A stretch of DNA of 60,595 nt from a virus, in IMG/VR virus record IMGVR_UViG_3300042879_004465, positions 1 through 60,595 of that record; one strand, 5' to 3'. The translations under genes were made by a program, and so were the position numbers. Shown here piece by piece: positions 51,651-59,952 of this stretch (positions within the stretch are counted from its first letter, which is position 1; every line of letters begins with the position of its first letter). The notes under the pieces were generated by a model. It ran no database searches. It saw nothing but the letters and a program-made list of their open reading frames with translations, and was not told where the DNA came from.

Positions 51651-52628
51651 ATGAAAACAGCGTTAGTTTTAGGAGCAGGCGGATTTATTGGTGGGCATCT
51701 TGTAACTCGCTTGAAAAATAGAGGATATTGGGTTCGCGGCGTAGACATTAAAGAACACGAATATAAAAAATCAGAGGCAGACGAATTTTTATTATTGGAT
51801 TTGCGAGACTCTATTAATGTTGAAGCAGCACTAAAATTGAATAATGAAACTTTTGATGAAATATATCAACTAGCAGCCGATATGGGTGGCGCCGGTTATA
51901 TTTTTACAGGTGAACATGATGCAGACGTTATGCACAATTCAGCTATTATTAATTTAAATGTTGCTAACAGTGCAGTACAATACAAAAAAATGCCAAAGAT
52001 TTTTTATTCTTCATCGGCATGCATGTATCCTGAATATAATCAATTAGATCCCAATAACCCAAAGTGTAGTGAAGAATCGGCTTATCCGGCTGCACCTGAC
52101 AGCGAATATGGATGGGAAAAGCTGTTCAGTGAACGTGTGTATTTGGCGTATAATAGAAATTATAAGTTACCCGTTCGCATTGGTCGTTTTCACAATATTT
52201 TTGGTCCTTATGGATCTTGGAATAACGGAAAAGAAAAAGCCCCGGCAGCAGTTTGTCGAAAAGTTGCGTCAGCAGAAGAAGGTGGATCGATTGAAATTTG
52301 GGGAGACGGAAAACAAACAAGATCATTTTTATATATTGATGAGTGTTTAGACACTATTGAAAAGTTTATGAAATCAGACTTTTTGGGACCAATGAACATT
52401 GGCTCTGAAGAAATGGTTTCAATCAATGAACTTGCAAACCGAGTGATGTCAATTGCAAATAAAAATGTTACAATTCAAAATAAACCCGGACCAGAGGGAG
52501 TTCGCGGAAGAAATTCTGATAATACTCTAATGCGAGAAAAATTAAATTGGGCTCCAAGCGCTCCGTTGAATGAAGGGTTAAAAAAGACCTATGAGTGGAT
52601 CAATAGTATGGTAAATCCATCTACTTGA
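51651..52628 (+). CDS. GDP-mannose 3,5-epimerase-like SDR
   Basis: A 325-residue protein. VLGAGGFIGGHL (NAD loop), LAADMGGAGYIF, YSSSACMYPE, ESAYPAAPDSEYGWEKLF (Y-x-x-x-K), RIGRFHNIFGPYGSW and EKAPAAVCRK are the near-complete signature of plant-type GDP-mannose 3,5-epimerase, which makes GDP-L-galactose or GDP-L-gulose from GDP-mannose. With heptose-activating genes upstream it might instead act on GDP-heptose. AAAAGGAAA precedes ATG. It is the last gene of the island. Confidence 0.85.
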   Translation: MKTALVLGAGGFIGGHLVTRLKNRGYWVRGVDIKEHEYKKSEADEFLLLDLRDSINVEAALKLNNETFDEIYQLAADMGGAGYIFTGEHDADVMHNSAIINLNVANSAVQYKKMPKIFYSSSACMYPEYNQLDPNNPKCSEESAYPAAPDSEYGWEKLFSERVYLAYNRNYKLPVRIGRFHNIFGPYGSWNNGKEKAPAAVCRKVASAEEGGSIEIWGDGKQTRSFLYIDECLDTIEKFMKSDFLGPMNIGSEEMVSINELANRVMSIANKNVTIQNKPGPEGVRGRNSDNTLMREKLNWAPSAPLNEGLKKTYEWINSMVNPST

Positions 52629-52653
52629 TTTTTATATCAACTTATGGTATAAT
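52625..52653 (+). promoter_or_regulatory. Sigma-70-like promoter of gp55, leaderless
   Basis: TTGATT (52625-52630), 17-base spacer, TATAAT (52648-52653). Six bases separate the -10 box from the gp55 ATG at 52660, so the transcript would begin at or next to the start codon. Confidence 0.7.
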
Positions 52654-52659
52654 CATCAC

Positions 52660-53208
52660 ATGGCAAAGTCAAAACCGAAGAAACCCAAGAAGAAAAAAGA
52701 CAAGGATGGCGATTATGTAGATAACGCCCGTCTGTACCAAGAATTAGTAGACGCGGGAAAAAAGAAGCCTAAGTTACCCGATTACATAGGCGATGCGATT
52801 TTAAAGATAGCCAGTAGATTATCTTACCGTCCCAACTTTGCCAATTACAGCTACCGCGAGGAGATGGTCTCCGACGCGGTTTTAAATTGCATTACGTATA
52901 TCGATAACTTTGATCCGGACGTTTCAAAGTCTCCGTTCGGATATCTTACTCAGATTTGCTGGTTCTCTTTTGTAAGAATCATAAACAAGGAAAAGAAGGA
53001 AAAGTACGTACAGTACAAGCTTGCAGAAAGCAAGAACGATCCTGAATTCCACAAATGGTTCAACGAAAAGTTTTCCGGAGTAGAGAACGGCTTCAAGGAT
53101 GCTTTTGGAATCGGTGAAGCCGAGGTAGAAAAGATGGACAAGCAACTTGCTGGCAAGAGAAAAGGCCGCAAGAAAAAGACACCAGATGGAGGTTCCTTGA
53201 ATGTGTAA
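52660..53208 (+). CDS. gp55: Late sigma factor gp55
   Basis: A 182-residue homologue of T4 gp55 (185 residues), the divergent sigma that recognises late promoters. After a Lys-rich start, residues 40-55 (LPDYIGDAILKIASRL), 66-95 (YREEMVSDAVLNCITYIDNF with FDPDVSKSPFGYLTQICWFS) and the FVRIINKEKKEK helix match T4 gp55 region 2. It heads the replication operon and overlaps gp47 by eight bases. Confidence 0.9.
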   Translation: MAKSKPKKPKKKKDKDGDYVDNARLYQELVDAGKKKPKLPDYIGDAILKIASRLSYRPNFANYSYREEMVSDAVLNCITYIDNFDPDVSKSPFGYLTQICWFSFVRIINKEKKEKYVQYKLAESKNDPEFHKWFNEKFSGVENGFKDAFGIGEAEVEKMDKQLAGKRKGRKKKTPDGGSLNV

Positions 53209-54259
53209 GGCAGTCATTCTGAATGACACTCATTTCGGATTCAAGGGAGACTCGACAACGGTAAACGAATATTTCATCAGGTTCTTTGAGAACCAGCTTT
53301 TTCCTTATATCGAGGAAAATAAAATACAATATGTGTTTCATTTGGGTGATTTGTTCGACCGTAGAAAATACATCAACTTCAGAACGCTCAATCAAGTAAG
53401 AGAGCGGGTTCTGGATGTGTTTGAAAAATTGGGGACAGAGAATCACATCATCTGCGGAAACCATGATACTTTTTTTCGCAATAACAACTCACTGAATTCT
53501 CTTACCGAACTTCTTTCCAAATACAAGAACTGGAAAGTCTATTCGGAACCTACTCTGGTAAACTTCGGTCCAGAGGACAAGTATTGCGCCGCATTGTTGC
53601 CTTGGATCAACCCAGAGAATGAACAAAAGTCCGCTGAGTTCATCAAAGATGTTCCTTGCTCGATTTTGATGGGACATCTTGAGCTTGCTGGTTTCCAGAG
53701 CATTCGTGGGGTGTTTATAGATGCTGGATATGACCCGAGCCACTTTGCCAAGTTTGAATATGTATTGACCGGGCATTATCACGTATCCTCCCGTAGAGAC
53801 AATATTTACTATCTGGGAACCCAATATCAAATGTCTTTTTCCGACGTTTGGGAGAAGAAGGGATTCCATGTATTTGATTTTGAAACAAGAGAACTTCAGT
53901 TTATCGAGAATCCGGAGAAGATATTCTTCACTATAGATTATAATGAAGACGAAAAGATAAATTTAAACTTTGAAACATATAAAAATTCGTTCGTCAAGAT
54001 ATTCGTGAAGAAAAGAACGAAGAACAATTTGTTTGAAAAGTTCATCGATAAATTCTATGAGGTCGGGGTTGCGGAGCTTGCAATCGCGGAAGAAACTCAA
54101 CAGGAAAAGACAGAACTGGACATAGATATAGAAAAAGATACTCTGCAGCTTCTGTATGAGGAAGTCAATCTTATTGAAGAAAAGGTTGACAAAAATATGT
54201 TGCATGATATAATTACTACGACTTATCAAACTGCCTTGGCAGGGGATATAGATGATTGA
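53201..54259 (+). CDS. gp47: Recombination nuclease subunit gp47 (Mre11/SbcD-like)
   Basis: A 352-residue homologue of T4 gp47 (339 residues), the nuclease half of the gp46-gp47 complex that resects DNA ends. The phosphoesterase motifs are LNDTHFG (D9, H11), HLGDLFDRR, CGNHDTF, MGHLE and TGHYHVSS. The C-terminal 90 residues form a mixed helix region for gp46 binding. It overlaps gp55 and gp46 by eight bases each, so the three are translationally coupled. Confidence 0.94.
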   Translation: MCKAVILNDTHFGFKGDSTTVNEYFIRFFENQLFPYIEENKIQYVFHLGDLFDRRKYINFRTLNQVRERVLDVFEKLGTENHIICGNHDTFFRNNNSLNSLTELLSKYKNWKVYSEPTLVNFGPEDKYCAALLPWINPENEQKSAEFIKDVPCSILMGHLELAGFQSIRGVFIDAGYDPSHFAKFEYVLTGHYHVSSRRDNIYYLGTQYQMSFSDVWEKKGFHVFDFETRELQFIENPEKIFFTIDYNEDEKINLNFETYKNSFVKIFVKKRTKNNLFEKFIDKFYEVGVAELAIAEETQQEKTELDIDIEKDTLQLLYEEVNLIEEKVDKNMLHDIITTTYQTALAGDIDD

Positions 54260-55973
54260 GTTCAAAAAAGTAAGATTTAAAAATTTTGGTTCTTTCGGCA
54301 ACAACTTCAGCGAAATAGATCTAGATACCAAGAAGCTCTCTTTGGTAACGGGGATAAACGGCCACGGAAAGTCATTTGCTTTTCTTGATTCCTTGTGCTT
54401 TGGTCTTTTCGGGAAGCCTTTCAGGCCAATCAATATTCCTCAGTTGACCAATGCAGTGAATGGCAAGAACTGCTTGGTAGAGATTGAATTCAACAAAGGA
54501 AAGACCCAATACCTTGTTCGTAGGGGATTGAGTCCTAAATTATTTGAAATATTCAAGAATGGCGAAATGATTGACCAGAACGCCAAGTCCAAAGACTACC
54601 AAGAAATGCTTGAGCAAACAATCTTGGGATTCAGCTATGCCGCTTTCAAGCAAGTGGTCATCTTGGGCAAGAGCTCTTTCATTCCATTCATGCAGTTGAC
54701 TCCGGCAGAGCGAAGAAAGATCATCGAAGGGCTTTTGGACCTCGACATCATTGCCGCAATGGGAACGGTCGTGAAGTGCAAGCTCTCCGAACTGAAGAGC
54801 GAGATACAGACTACCAACGGAATGCTCACCATTGCGAAGGAAAAGCTTAAGTCCCAGCAAGAAATATTAAGGCAAGTTCAGCAAAATCACGAAGAGTTGG
54901 TCGAAAAGAACAAAGCAAAGATAGTAGATCTGGAATCCAAGAAGACAGAGGTTGATGCCAAGAATTCCTCTCTTTTAGATGATATCAAGAAGATAAAGGA
55001 AACGATCAACGAAAAGGAAAAAGAAATTCAAAAATTGAATTCATTGAAGATTCTTGAGACAAAGATGAAAACTCAATATGAATCTTTGATGGAAGAAATT
55101 GCAAACACAGAAGGCAAATCATCGTGTTCCTGCTGTGGCCAAGAACTCAGTGAAAAGGCAAAGTGCAATATTTTGAATGATAAGTATGTAAAGCGTGATG
55201 AATTTGAGACGGCGTTGAAAGAAATTTCTCTTAAGCTTGAAGCTTTATCTGGAATGGAGGAAAAAAGAGAAGAACTAAATTCAACGTTGAAAAGATGGAA
55301 CATTGATCAAAGTGTATTTTCAAAAGAAAAACAAATTCTTCAGAACAGAATTGATGAGATGAATGAAGAAATTGAAGATCTTGAGAAAAAACATCTAGAC
55401 AACAACAAAATTTATGATAAAATTAACGAAACGAAAAAAGAAATACTTGAAAAATCTGAAACATACGAAAAGGCAGTCAAGGAGCAGATACATTATGATG
55501 TTGTGTATGATATGCTGCGCGATAGCGGCCTGAAGAGCAAGATAATCAAGCATTACGTTCCTATAATTAACAATTACGTGAACAAGTATCTTGAAAGACT
55601 CAATCTTTATGTCGATTTCAACCTTAACGAGGAATTTAAGGAAACCATCAAATCCAGATATAGAGATGAATTCTCTTATTCTTCTTTCTCTGAAGGAGAG
55701 AAGCAGAGAATCGATTTAGCCATTCTGTTGACTTGGAGAGAAATTGCCAAGATGAAGAATAGTCTAAATTGCAATCTTTTGATATTCGATGAAATTTTAG
55801 ATTCATCTTTGGATGGACAAGGAACCGAGACTTTCTTGAAAATACTCTCAAAGATGAAAAACAAATGCTCAGTATTCATTATTTCACACAAAAGCGATCA
55901 GTTAATAGATAAGTTTGACCAAGGAATCCAAGTAGAAAAGAAAAACAACTTTTCAAAGATTAAAATTGTATAA
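54252..55973 (+). CDS. gp46: Recombination nuclease subunit gp46 (Rad50/SbcC-like)
   Basis: A 573-residue homologue of T4 gp46 (560 residues), the ATPase half of the complex. Walker A is GINGHGKSF (34-42). A long coiled coil (about 185-430) is broken by a zinc hook CSCCGQEL near residue 290. The signature SFSEGEKQRIDLAI and Walker B LLIFDEILDSSLDG lie near the C-terminus. A small basic gene follows after three bases. Confidence 0.94.
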   Translation: MIEFKKVRFKNFGSFGNNFSEIDLDTKKLSLVTGINGHGKSFAFLDSLCFGLFGKPFRPINIPQLTNAVNGKNCLVEIEFNKGKTQYLVRRGLSPKLFEIFKNGEMIDQNAKSKDYQEMLEQTILGFSYAAFKQVVILGKSSFIPFMQLTPAERRKIIEGLLDLDIIAAMGTVVKCKLSELKSEIQTTNGMLTIAKEKLKSQQEILRQVQQNHEELVEKNKAKIVDLESKKTEVDAKNSSLLDDIKKIKETINEKEKEIQKLNSLKILETKMKTQYESLMEEIANTEGKSSCSCCGQELSEKAKCNILNDKYVKRDEFETALKEISLKLEALSGMEEKREELNSTLKRWNIDQSVFSKEKQILQNRIDEMNEEIEDLEKKHLDNNKIYDKINETKKEILEKSETYEKAVKEQIHYDVVYDMLRDSGLKSKIIKHYVPIINNYVNKYLERLNLYVDFNLNEEFKETIKSRYRDEFSYSSFSEGEKQRIDLAILLTWREIAKMKNSLNCNLLIFDEILDSSLDGQGTETFLKILSKMKNKCSVFIISHKSDQLIDKFDQGIQVEKKNNFSKIKIV

Positions 55974-55976
55974 GCC

Positions 55977-56162
55977 ATGAATGAAGAAAATTTTCAAAAG
56001 TTTACTAACCGCTCAAAGAAGAACAAGTTCAAGAATGAAAATGGACGCAAGCGAAACAAGCGCGAACGTCGTAATGACAGGTATCGAGGAAAACAGATCA
56101 TAGAAGGCTTGATTTCTGATGGCGATTCAGTGTATAATAGGAACAATGATGACAAAAACTAA
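55977..56162 (+). CDS. Small basic hypothetical protein overlapping gp45 start
   Basis: A 61-residue, very basic protein (KKNKFKNENGRKRNKRERR) between gp46 and gp45, starting three bases after the gp46 stop. It overlaps gp45 by 17 bases in another frame and covers the gp45 promoter-like region. T4 has small genes 45.1 and 45.2 in this place. A nucleic-acid-binding role is possible. It may also be only a spacer; no ribosome-binding site is clear. Confidence 0.45.
   Translation: MNEENFQKFTNRSKKNKFKNENGRKRNKRERRNDRYRGKQIIEGLISDGDSVYNRNNDDKN
56109..56138 (+). promoter_or_regulatory. Sigma-70-like promoter before gp45
   Basis: TTGATT (56109-56114), 18-base spacer, TATAAT (56133-56138). ATG codons follow at seven and ten bases, so the transcript would be almost leaderless. 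It would allow clamp expression apart from gp55-46. Confidence 0.5.
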
Positions 56163-56811
56163 AATCAAACTGTCGCGCAACACTCTTTCGGTTTTCAAGA
56201 ACTTTGCTTCGATCAATTCTAATTTGTTGATCAAGCCCGGAAACATGATCAAGACAATTGCTCCGAGTCAATGTCTCTTGGCAGAAGCCAAGGTAGAGGA
56301 GGATTTTCCCGTGGAGGTGGCCATCTGGGATCTTGGTCAGTTCCTCGGAGTGGTAAGTCTTTTCGATGAGCCTGAGTTTGAGTTCAATGATTCGTATGTT
56401 TCGATTCAATCGAACAACTCCTCTGTGAAGTACTTCTACGCATCGGCATCTTTGCTCACTGTTCCGAAGAAGAATCTGTCGGTCCCTAAGTTCACCCAAG
56501 AGTTTGAATTGACCCACAGTACTTTCTCCGAGCTCACCAAGGCAGCATCGGTTCTTCAGGTTTCGGACGTTGAGATCAAGGGAGAGAATGGAGTCATTTC
56601 CATGACAGTCTCCAAGAAGAATGATCCAAGTTCAAACTCTTACTCAGTTGAAGTGGGAGAGTGCAACGATGACTTCTCTTATGGTCTTGACATGGGGAAC
56701 CTAAAGCTTCTTCACGGAGACTATACGGTGTCTTTGTCCGACAGCATCGTTAGCAAGTTTTCTCACTCAAGCATTGGCCTGAACTACTACATCGCAGTAG
56801 AAAAGAACTGA
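56146..56811 (+). CDS. gp45: Sliding clamp gp45
   Basis: A 221-residue homologue of T4 gp45 (228 residues), the trimeric clamp for DNA polymerase and late transcription. It begins KIKLSRNTLSVFKNFASINSN, parallel to T4 'KLSKDTTALLKNFATINSG', has VEVAIWDLGQFLGVVSLFD near 50 and the C-terminal LDMGNLKLLHGDYTV. Starts at 56146 or 56149 are equally possible; AGGA lies at 56139-56142. Longer upstream forms lack similarity to T4. AAG-rich codons suggest high expression. Confidence 0.9.
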   Translation: MMTKTKIKLSRNTLSVFKNFASINSNLLIKPGNMIKTIAPSQCLLAEAKVEEDFPVEVAIWDLGQFLGVVSLFDEPEFEFNDSYVSIQSNNSSVKYFYASASLLTVPKKNLSVPKFTQEFELTHSTFSELTKAASVLQVSDVEIKGENGVISMTVSKKNDPSSNSYSVEVGECNDDFSYGLDMGNLKLLHGDYTVSLSDSIVSKFSHSSIGLNYYIAVEKN

Positions 56812-56818
56812 GGAATAA

Positions 56819-57769
56819 ATGATCTCAACAGAGATTACCGACTTGATTTGGGTCGAGAAGTACAGACCCAAGTCCATTTCCGATTGCATTCTTACCAAGG
56901 AATTGCAGGGCATTTTTTCCGGCATTGCCAAGAGCGGAAAGATGATCAATCTAATGCTTTCCGGCAAACCCGGAACGGGAAAGACCACGATTGCAAGAGC
57001 TCTTTGCCAAGACTTGGGGCTGGATCACATTGTCATCAACTGCTCCGAACAGAATGGCATTGATACTCTTCGGACCACAATCAGGTCTTTCGCTTCGACC
57101 AAATCTTTGCATGGAGGCAAGAAGGTAATCATTCTAGACGAGTTTGATTACGCAAATCCCCAGTCCATGCAGCCTGCGCTCAGAGGGGCAATTGAGGAGT
57201 TTGCTCCCAATTGTAACTTTGTTCTGACTTGCAACTACAAGAGCAGAATTATCGATCCTCTGCACAGCAGATGCACGGTTATTGACTTCAATTTTCCTCC
57301 CGAGGAGCGTTCCGATATTGCCAAGAAGATGATGGCAAGATGCGAAACTATTCTCAAGCAGGAAAAAATTCAGTACCAGACTGAAGTAATTGCCAACTTG
57401 ATTGTCAAGTACTTCCCCGACTTTCGCAGGGTCATAAATGAGTTGCAGAAGTACTCGGCTGCAGGAAAGATTGATATCGGAATTCTGGCCAACAAGCAGG
57501 ATGAAAATGTCAAGGAATTGGTAGAACACATGCGGAAGAAGGACTTTGCCTCATGCCGCAAGTGGATAGCTACAAGCCCCGAGACTGGGTCTCCAGACTT
57601 CTTTAGAAAGCTCTACGATGCCTTATACCAAGCTCTAAAGAAGCCATCGGTCCCGGGCATGGTTCTAATCGTTGCTGAGTACCAGTACAAGGCTGCTTTT
57701 GTGGCAGACCAAGAAATCAACAACATGGCAATGGTTTGCCAATTGATGATGGATTGTGAGTTCGAATAA
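56819..57769 (+). CDS. gp44: Clamp loader large subunit gp44
   Basis: A 316-residue homologue of T4 gp44 (319 residues), the AAA+ ATPase of the clamp loader. Motifs are IWVEKYRPKSISD, Walker A SGKPGTGKTT (48-57), Walker B IILDEFDYA and the arginine finger LHSRCTVIDF. GAGGA precedes ATG. The stop overlaps the gp62 start (TAATG), which helps fix the 4:1 subunit ratio in related phages. Confidence 0.95.
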   Translation: MISTEITDLIWVEKYRPKSISDCILTKELQGIFSGIAKSGKMINLMLSGKPGTGKTTIARALCQDLGLDHIVINCSEQNGIDTLRTTIRSFASTKSLHGGKKVIILDEFDYANPQSMQPALRGAIEEFAPNCNFVLTCNYKSRIIDPLHSRCTVIDFNFPPEERSDIAKKMMARCETILKQEKIQYQTEVIANLIVKYFPDFRRVINELQKYSAAGKIDIGILANKQDENVKELVEHMRKKDFASCRKWIATSPETGSPDFFRKLYDALYQALKKPSVPGMVLIVAEYQYKAAFVADQEINNMAMVCQLMMDCEFE

Positions 57770-58149
57770 TGCAATTAAAAGATTTTTTAAACACAATAAA
57801 CAATTCCAAGGAAAATGTCATTGATTCCGATCAAAAGGTGGAAAAATTGTATCCGCCTTTTGTCGTAAATAGGTGCTTTTCTTACTTTCCTGACACAATT
57901 TTTATCGTTAATCAGATCAATTGCCTTGGGAATGCAGACAAAAAACTGCAGTATGACTATCTTCTTTACTCTATCCGACCTAGGAAAAGGTTTGCCCCTT
58001 GGCAGAAAAAGATAGACGACCAAGATGTAGATCTCGTAAAGCAGGCTTATGGCGTTTCCGAGAAGAAAGCCTTGGAAATGATGGATCTTTTGGACTCGGA
58101 AAAACTTGAAAAAATACGGAATTCTCAATTTACTGGTGGACATAAATAA
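57769..58149 (+). CDS. gp62: Clamp loader small subunit gp62
   Basis: A 126-residue protein in the gp62 position. FVVNRCFSYFPDTIFIVNQIN then KLQYDYLLYSIRPRKRFAPW is the known core (T4 'N..LSy..Dt.l..n.mN....K..qy.yL...v.k..r...W'). It is shorter than T4 gp62 (187 residues). It ends with a QAYGVSEKKALEMMDLL helix, as in cyanophages. Translation is coupled to gp44 by TAATG. Confidence 0.85.
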   Translation: MQLKDFLNTINNSKENVIDSDQKVEKLYPPFVVNRCFSYFPDTIFIVNQINCLGNADKKLQYDYLLYSIRPRKRFAPWQKKIDDQDVDLVKQAYGVSEKKALEMMDLLDSEKLEKIRNSQFTGGHK

Positions 58150-58170
58150 TAGTGTTCGCCAGGAGTTGAA

Positions 58171-58596
58171 ATGTCACATTCAAATGAAGATTTATTCAAA
58201 GGCGTGGGAGTTCCCATTCGCCTCACCAAAAAAGAGAATTATCTGGTAATAAAGGAAACTCTGGAAAGAATCGGAGTTAGCCCCAAAAACAAGAAGGTTC
58301 TATATCAATCTTGCCATATACTGCACAAGAATGATCATTACATAATTGCGCACTTCAAGGAGCTTTTTAAACTCGACAATCTTAAGTCAGATGTGTCAGA
58401 AGAAGATTTGCTCAGAAGAAATGCAATTGTAAATTTGCTTCAGGACTGGGATTTGATTGAAGTTCTGAGTCCGGAAAAGATCAAAAACAAGATGCCGATA
58501 AATGGCATTAAAATTTTAAGATACGAAGAAAGAGATGACTGGGACCTGATCCCAAAATTTAATACAGGAACATTGAGAAAATTCTTCTCGGAGTGA
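58171..58596 (+). CDS. regA: Translational repressor RegA
   Basis: A 141-residue homologue of T4 RegA (122 residues), which binds early mRNAs at their start sites to shut off translation. YLVIKETLERIGVS, KVLYQSCHILHKNDHYIIAHF, RRNAIVNLLQDWDLIEV and DLIPKFNTGT match T4 closely. CAGGAG precedes ATG. RegA binding relies on sequence near the start codon, which fits a phage with very short leaders. About 12 extra N-terminal residues are present. Confidence 0.93.
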   Translation: MSHSNEDLFKGVGVPIRLTKKENYLVIKETLERIGVSPKNKKVLYQSCHILHKNDHYIIAHFKELFKLDNLKSDVSEEDLLRRNAIVNLLQDWDLIEVLSPEKIKNKMPINGIKILRYEERDDWDLIPKFNTGTLRKFFSE

Positions 58597-58599
58597 ATA

Positions 58600-59907
58600 A
58601 TGAACAATATTACTTTATGCATGATCGTAAAAAATGAATCGCACATCATTAAGGATTGCATTCAGTCCGTATCGAAATACATTGATAATTATGTAATTTG
58701 CGATACGGGATCTACCGACAACACAAAGCAAATTATCAAGGAATATTTTGATTCTGTCAATATTCCCGGAGAGATCCACGACCACGAATGGGAAAACTTC
58801 GGGGCGAATAGAACAAAGGCCCTTGACATGTGCAGAGGCAAGAGCAAGTGGATCATCATGATCGATGCCGACGATTACATCGAAGGCGACATGCCAACTG
58901 ATTTCAACGATGAAATCGACGGATACACAGTAAATATTCGTAGAGGAAATTTTGAATGGAAGAGAGCACAGATCTTCAATCTTGCTCGCAAAAATTGGCA
59001 CTATGTAGAGCCTATTCACGAATATCCATTCTGCGAGCAGCCAATGAATGTCCAACACTTGCAAGGGAATTACGCCTTCCAAGTCAGAACTGCTGGATAT
59101 AGAACGATTTCATGTGCTACGCAGCAAGAGAAGTATTGGAAAGACTATGAGTTGCTCAAAAAGGCAATGGAAACAGATCCTACTTCACAGAGAAAGCAAT
59201 TCTATTTGGCACAATCGGCGTTCGATTCTCACAGATGGGACATTGCGGAACAGGAATACCAAAAGAGAGTTGAAATGGGAGGCTGGAATGAAGAAATGTT
59301 CTTCGCGCAACTTCGCGTTGGAATCTGCAGAGAAATGCAGCAAAAGCCAGTCGAACAGATCGCAGACGCATTCCTCAAGTCATGGGAAATGCGGCCTATC
59401 AGGGCGGAGCCTCTTTATCATCTTTCTTGCATTTATAGAAAGTATGGCCGTCCTGCTGCAGCATTTATAGTAGCCTTCCAAGCTTTGTCTCTTCCAAAGC
59501 CAGAGGGAGACATTCTATTCGTTGACAACGACCCGTATAAATGGGGCATCTTGGATGAGATCGTCTCCACTGCACATGCAGTAGGAAAGTTTCATCTGGG
59601 GTTACAAGCAGCCGATAGATTATTGAATGAAAATTTGCTACCACCCGAGCAGATTGAAAGAGTCCAGAAGAATAGACAATCTTATTACAATAAGGTAATG
59701 GAAATTCAAATGGCTATGGCGGAGCAAAACAAAAAACAAGCAGAAGCACAAGCAAAGCTCCACATTCCCCCTGTTCCAGCAACCACATTGAATGTTCCAT
59801 CGGTCATTCCTAACGTTTTTGCCCCAAAAGCAGTATACGGGCAAGAATCGAGATCTCCGGTAGCAGTTCAAACCAAAAAATTAAGCAAAAAGAAGAGAAG
59901 AAAATAA
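58600..59907 (+). CDS. GT2 glycosyltransferase with TPR-like helical region
   Basis: A 435-residue protein. Residues 1-95 are a family 2 domain (LCMIVKNESHIIKDCI, ICDTGSTDNT, MIDADDYIEGD). Residues 150-340 are helical repeats with TPR character (YLAQSAFDSHRWDIAEQEYQ then EPLYHLSCIYRKYGRPAAAF). The C-terminus is a Gln/Ala helix then a basic KKLSKKKRRK end. It follows RegA after three bases with GGAG before ATG, so it appears to be expressed early with the replication genes rather than with the glycan island. Confidence 0.82.
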   Translation: MNNITLCMIVKNESHIIKDCIQSVSKYIDNYVICDTGSTDNTKQIIKEYFDSVNIPGEIHDHEWENFGANRTKALDMCRGKSKWIIMIDADDYIEGDMPTDFNDEIDGYTVNIRRGNFEWKRAQIFNLARKNWHYVEPIHEYPFCEQPMNVQHLQGNYAFQVRTAGYRTISCATQQEKYWKDYELLKKAMETDPTSQRKQFYLAQSAFDSHRWDIAEQEYQKRVEMGGWNEEMFFAQLRVGICREMQQKPVEQIADAFLKSWEMRPIRAEPLYHLSCIYRKYGRPAAAFIVAFQALSLPKPEGDILFVDNDPYKWGILDEIVSTAHAVGKFHLGLQAADRLLNENLLPPEQIERVQKNRQSYYNKVMEIQMAMAEQNKKQAEAQAKLHIPPVPATTLNVPSVIPNVFAPKAVYGQESRSPVAVQTKKLSKKKRRK

Positions 59908-59923
59908 CATCATCTAGTATGGG

Positions 59924-59930
59924 CTAAATA
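59924..59930 (+). promoter_or_regulatory. Late promoter box CTAAATA within an inverted repeat
   Basis: CTAAATA 22 bases before the ATG at 59953. It is partly inside a 7-bp inverted repeat (59922-59928 with 59944-59950). Confidence 0.6.
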
Positions 59931-59952
59931 TTATACTTGCAAGTTTAGCCAT

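Noticed and set aside
52625-52640. TTGATTTTTATATCAA as a terminator of the glycan island
   Set aside because: The stem is only five A/T-rich pairs without a GC core and overlaps the gp55 -35 box.
53093-53864. Leftward open frames opposite gp55 and gp47
   Set aside because: Both sense genes carry complete family motifs; antisense frames are a by-product of codon choice.
56119-56145. Longer form of gp45 starting at 56119
   Set aside because: Extra residues have no match to T4 gp45, and the start lies before the promoter-like -10 box and the AGGA.
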